The notes under the pieces were generated by a model that saw only the letters and a program-made list of their open reading frames with translations, did no database searches and was not told the DNA's origin. The translations under genes and the position numbers were made by a program. Of a stretch of DNA of 64,000 bases, positions 62,585-64,000 are shown piece after piece (the stretch's first letter is position 1; each line of letters opens with the position of its first letter). This stretch comes from Ascarosepion bandense. Taxonomy: Eukaryota; Mollusca; Cephalopoda; Sepiida; Sepiidae. Location: positions 784,501-848,500 of the forward strand of contig JBBBDQ010000754.1 in assembly GCA_037127315.1 (NCBI GenBank). The letters are read 5' to 3'.

Positions 62585-64000
62585 TATTTAGTTTTTTTAA
62601 AAAATCATTTCACCCCAAGCAAGGCATTCCACTGCCAATATTGCGCTTGGGGCTACATAGGGGAAGGTAAATAGAAAGAGTGGTTAGATATAGGAAATGT
62701 CAGAAGAGGGTGATAGATAGTTGGGTGGATGGGAAGAGTGTTTGAAAGAATGGAAGCGAGTGAGTTTGTTAGGAGTTGTCTATTAACCTTACATTTAATC
62801 TCCTGGAGATTGTAGCCGTCGGGGAAGCAGTCAAGTGGAAGGTAATTCCACAGACGGGAAGTGCGAGAAAAGAAACTGTTGGAGTAGAAGTTGCGGTTGC
62901 ATTTTATTGGTTTCACTGTAAAAGGGTGGGATCTAGTTTCTAATCTAGTATTTCGTGCAAATTCGTATTTAGTGGGCACCAGTGATCTAAGTTCATCGGA
63001 GCAGAAGCCGTGAAAGTATTTATAGAAGAGACACAGGGAAGCCACGTCGCACCGGTGAGAGAGAGACTGCAGGCGGTCTGCTAAGTTGGTATCGATCATA
63101 TTACAGACACTCCGCTGTACCTTGTCGAGAAGCCCAAGGAGAATAGCAGGGGCACCCGACCAGATATGGCAACAGTATTCAATGCACGGGCGGATGGTAA
63201 ATTTATAAATGTGTAGGATAGATTCAGACGGAAAAAACCTCCGGGCCCTGCACAGAGAACCGACTTTCATAGCAGCGGATTTAGCAATGGATTCGATATA
63301 GTCATTCCACTTGAGGTCCGCTGAAAGTGTGAGACCAAGTAGGCGTAGTGTTTTACTCTCTGGGAGGCAAGCCTAGTCTATGCTAATATGAGGTAGGTGC
63401 GATTGTCTATGATGATTAATTGATAGGAGCTTAGTTTTAGAAGCATTAAAATTTACGAGCCATTTCTTACCCTAGTCCACTACGGATTTGAGGTTCTTTC
63501 CAAGCTCGGCTGCAAGGTTAGCTTTGTCGCCCACACCAGATTTTTGATCGAGGCGAGAATAAACTGTGGTGTCATCGGCGTACATACCTACTTGGGATCT
63601 TATGGTATCAGGGAGATCATTAATGTAGATCAGAAAGAGCGTAGGACCTAGGATAGAGCCTTGAGGGACACCCGCGTTTGTATGGTAGTTCTGGGAAACA
63701 TGTCCGTTTAATACCACTTTCAATGTGCGGTTAGATAGGAATAACTGGATTAGTTCAAACAATTGTCCAGCTATACCATAGCTCCGCAGTTTGCATAGAA
63801 GGCCAGCATGCCCAGACTCTGTCGAACTCTTTAGAGATATCCAAGGTAACGGTTCGAGCTTCACCATTCCTGTCGAGTGCCTGATATATGTACTCGGTGA
63901 TGGTCGTTAGCATATCAGCAGTAGACCTGGTGAAGCGGAAACCATACTGCTTGTCCGAGAGGAGTCTGTGTGTTGTGAGATGCTGATCCACCTCGGCATT
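62585..64000 (-). pseudogene. Young LINE ORF2 (jockey/CR1 type), reverse transcriptase to 3' end, continues past the window
   Basis: The best preserved element here; it copies its RNA into the genome by target-primed reverse transcription. Reverse strand, from 64000: HLTTHRLLSDKQYGFRFTRSTADMLTTITEYIYQALDRNGEARTVTLDISKEFDRVW (motif A aspartates), a frameshift near 63820, then [63 protein letters not shown] (motif B), [11 protein letters not shown] (motif C, about 63568-63582). TAG stops interrupt at VVD-GKKW (about 63470) and ISID-ACLP (about 63375). The last 205 codons are open (62653-63270) through CRARRFFPSESI, CCHIWSGAPAILLGLLDKVQ, HRCDVASLCLFYKYFHGFCSDELRSLVP and LWNYLPLDCFPDGYNLQEIKCKVN. 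Tail subfamily 2 terminus and poly-A at 62585-62610. Confidence 0.92.

Overview
This is eukaryotic, non-coding, repeat-dominated DNA. No convincing host protein-coding gene, rRNA or ordinary tRNA gene is visible. The combination of several tRNA-derived SINE families, many 5'-truncated LINEs, Penelope-like fragments, Tc1/mariner remnants and very long (TA)n, (CA)n and (GATA)n tracts is what I expect of a cephalopod mollusc genome, probably an octopus. That identification is an inference from repeat style, not from a diagnostic gene.

Layout. 1-9 kb: a Penelope-like GIY-YIG fragment split by a SINE; a MITE arm inside a local duplication; a long inverted-repeat element (4.05-5.09 kb); a Tc1 element with about 190-bp terminal repeats and a nested SINE (5.84-7.57 kb); then two tandem tRNA-like SINE units that each carry a canonical hammerhead ribozyme (8.16-8.79 kb). 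9.8-14.2 kb: tandem tails of a jockey/CR1-type LINE, an RTE-like fragment held between inverted repeats, and a 2.3-kb reverse-strand LINE copy. 15.07-18.26 kb: an internally deleted Gypsy-type LTR element with both LTRs, a polypurine tract, decayed gag and an unusual array of primer-binding-site-like motifs; its 3' LTR holds a LINE tail. 18.3-20.4 kb: a decayed RTE-like LINE with endonuclease and reverse transcriptase remains. 20.5-33 kb: more hammerhead SINEs, composite SINEs with a perfect 15-bp hairpin module, a 753-bp foldback element, a MITE and nested LINE fragments. 33-46 kb: foldback elements, microsatellites, Penelope-LTR-like motifs, a long LINE-tail array (41.4-42.2 kb) and LINE fragments. 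46-57 kb: a 680-bp tandem duplication, a 121-bp tandem repeat, RTE and jockey/CR1 fragments, a SINE with multiplied internal modules and a mariner remnant. 57-64 kb: a possible solo LTR, purine-rich low-complexity DNA, a two-module composite SINE, and a young LINE copy running off the right edge.

How the parts relate. The window reads as a stratigraphy: SINEs sit in Penelope, Tc1, LINE and other SINE copies; an RTE tail sits in a LINE; a LINE tail sits in an LTR. Target-site duplications are readable for several composite SINEs, which shows that the modular forms moved as single units. Many microsatellites are physically tied to element ends: (TA)n to hammerhead SINEs, (GAA)n to the RTE-like 3' end. 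The observations I consider most worth testing are the tandem hammerhead SINE at 8.2-8.8 kb (cleavage sites predicted 324 nt apart), the modular hairpin SINEs, and the primer-binding-site array downstream of the 5' LTR.
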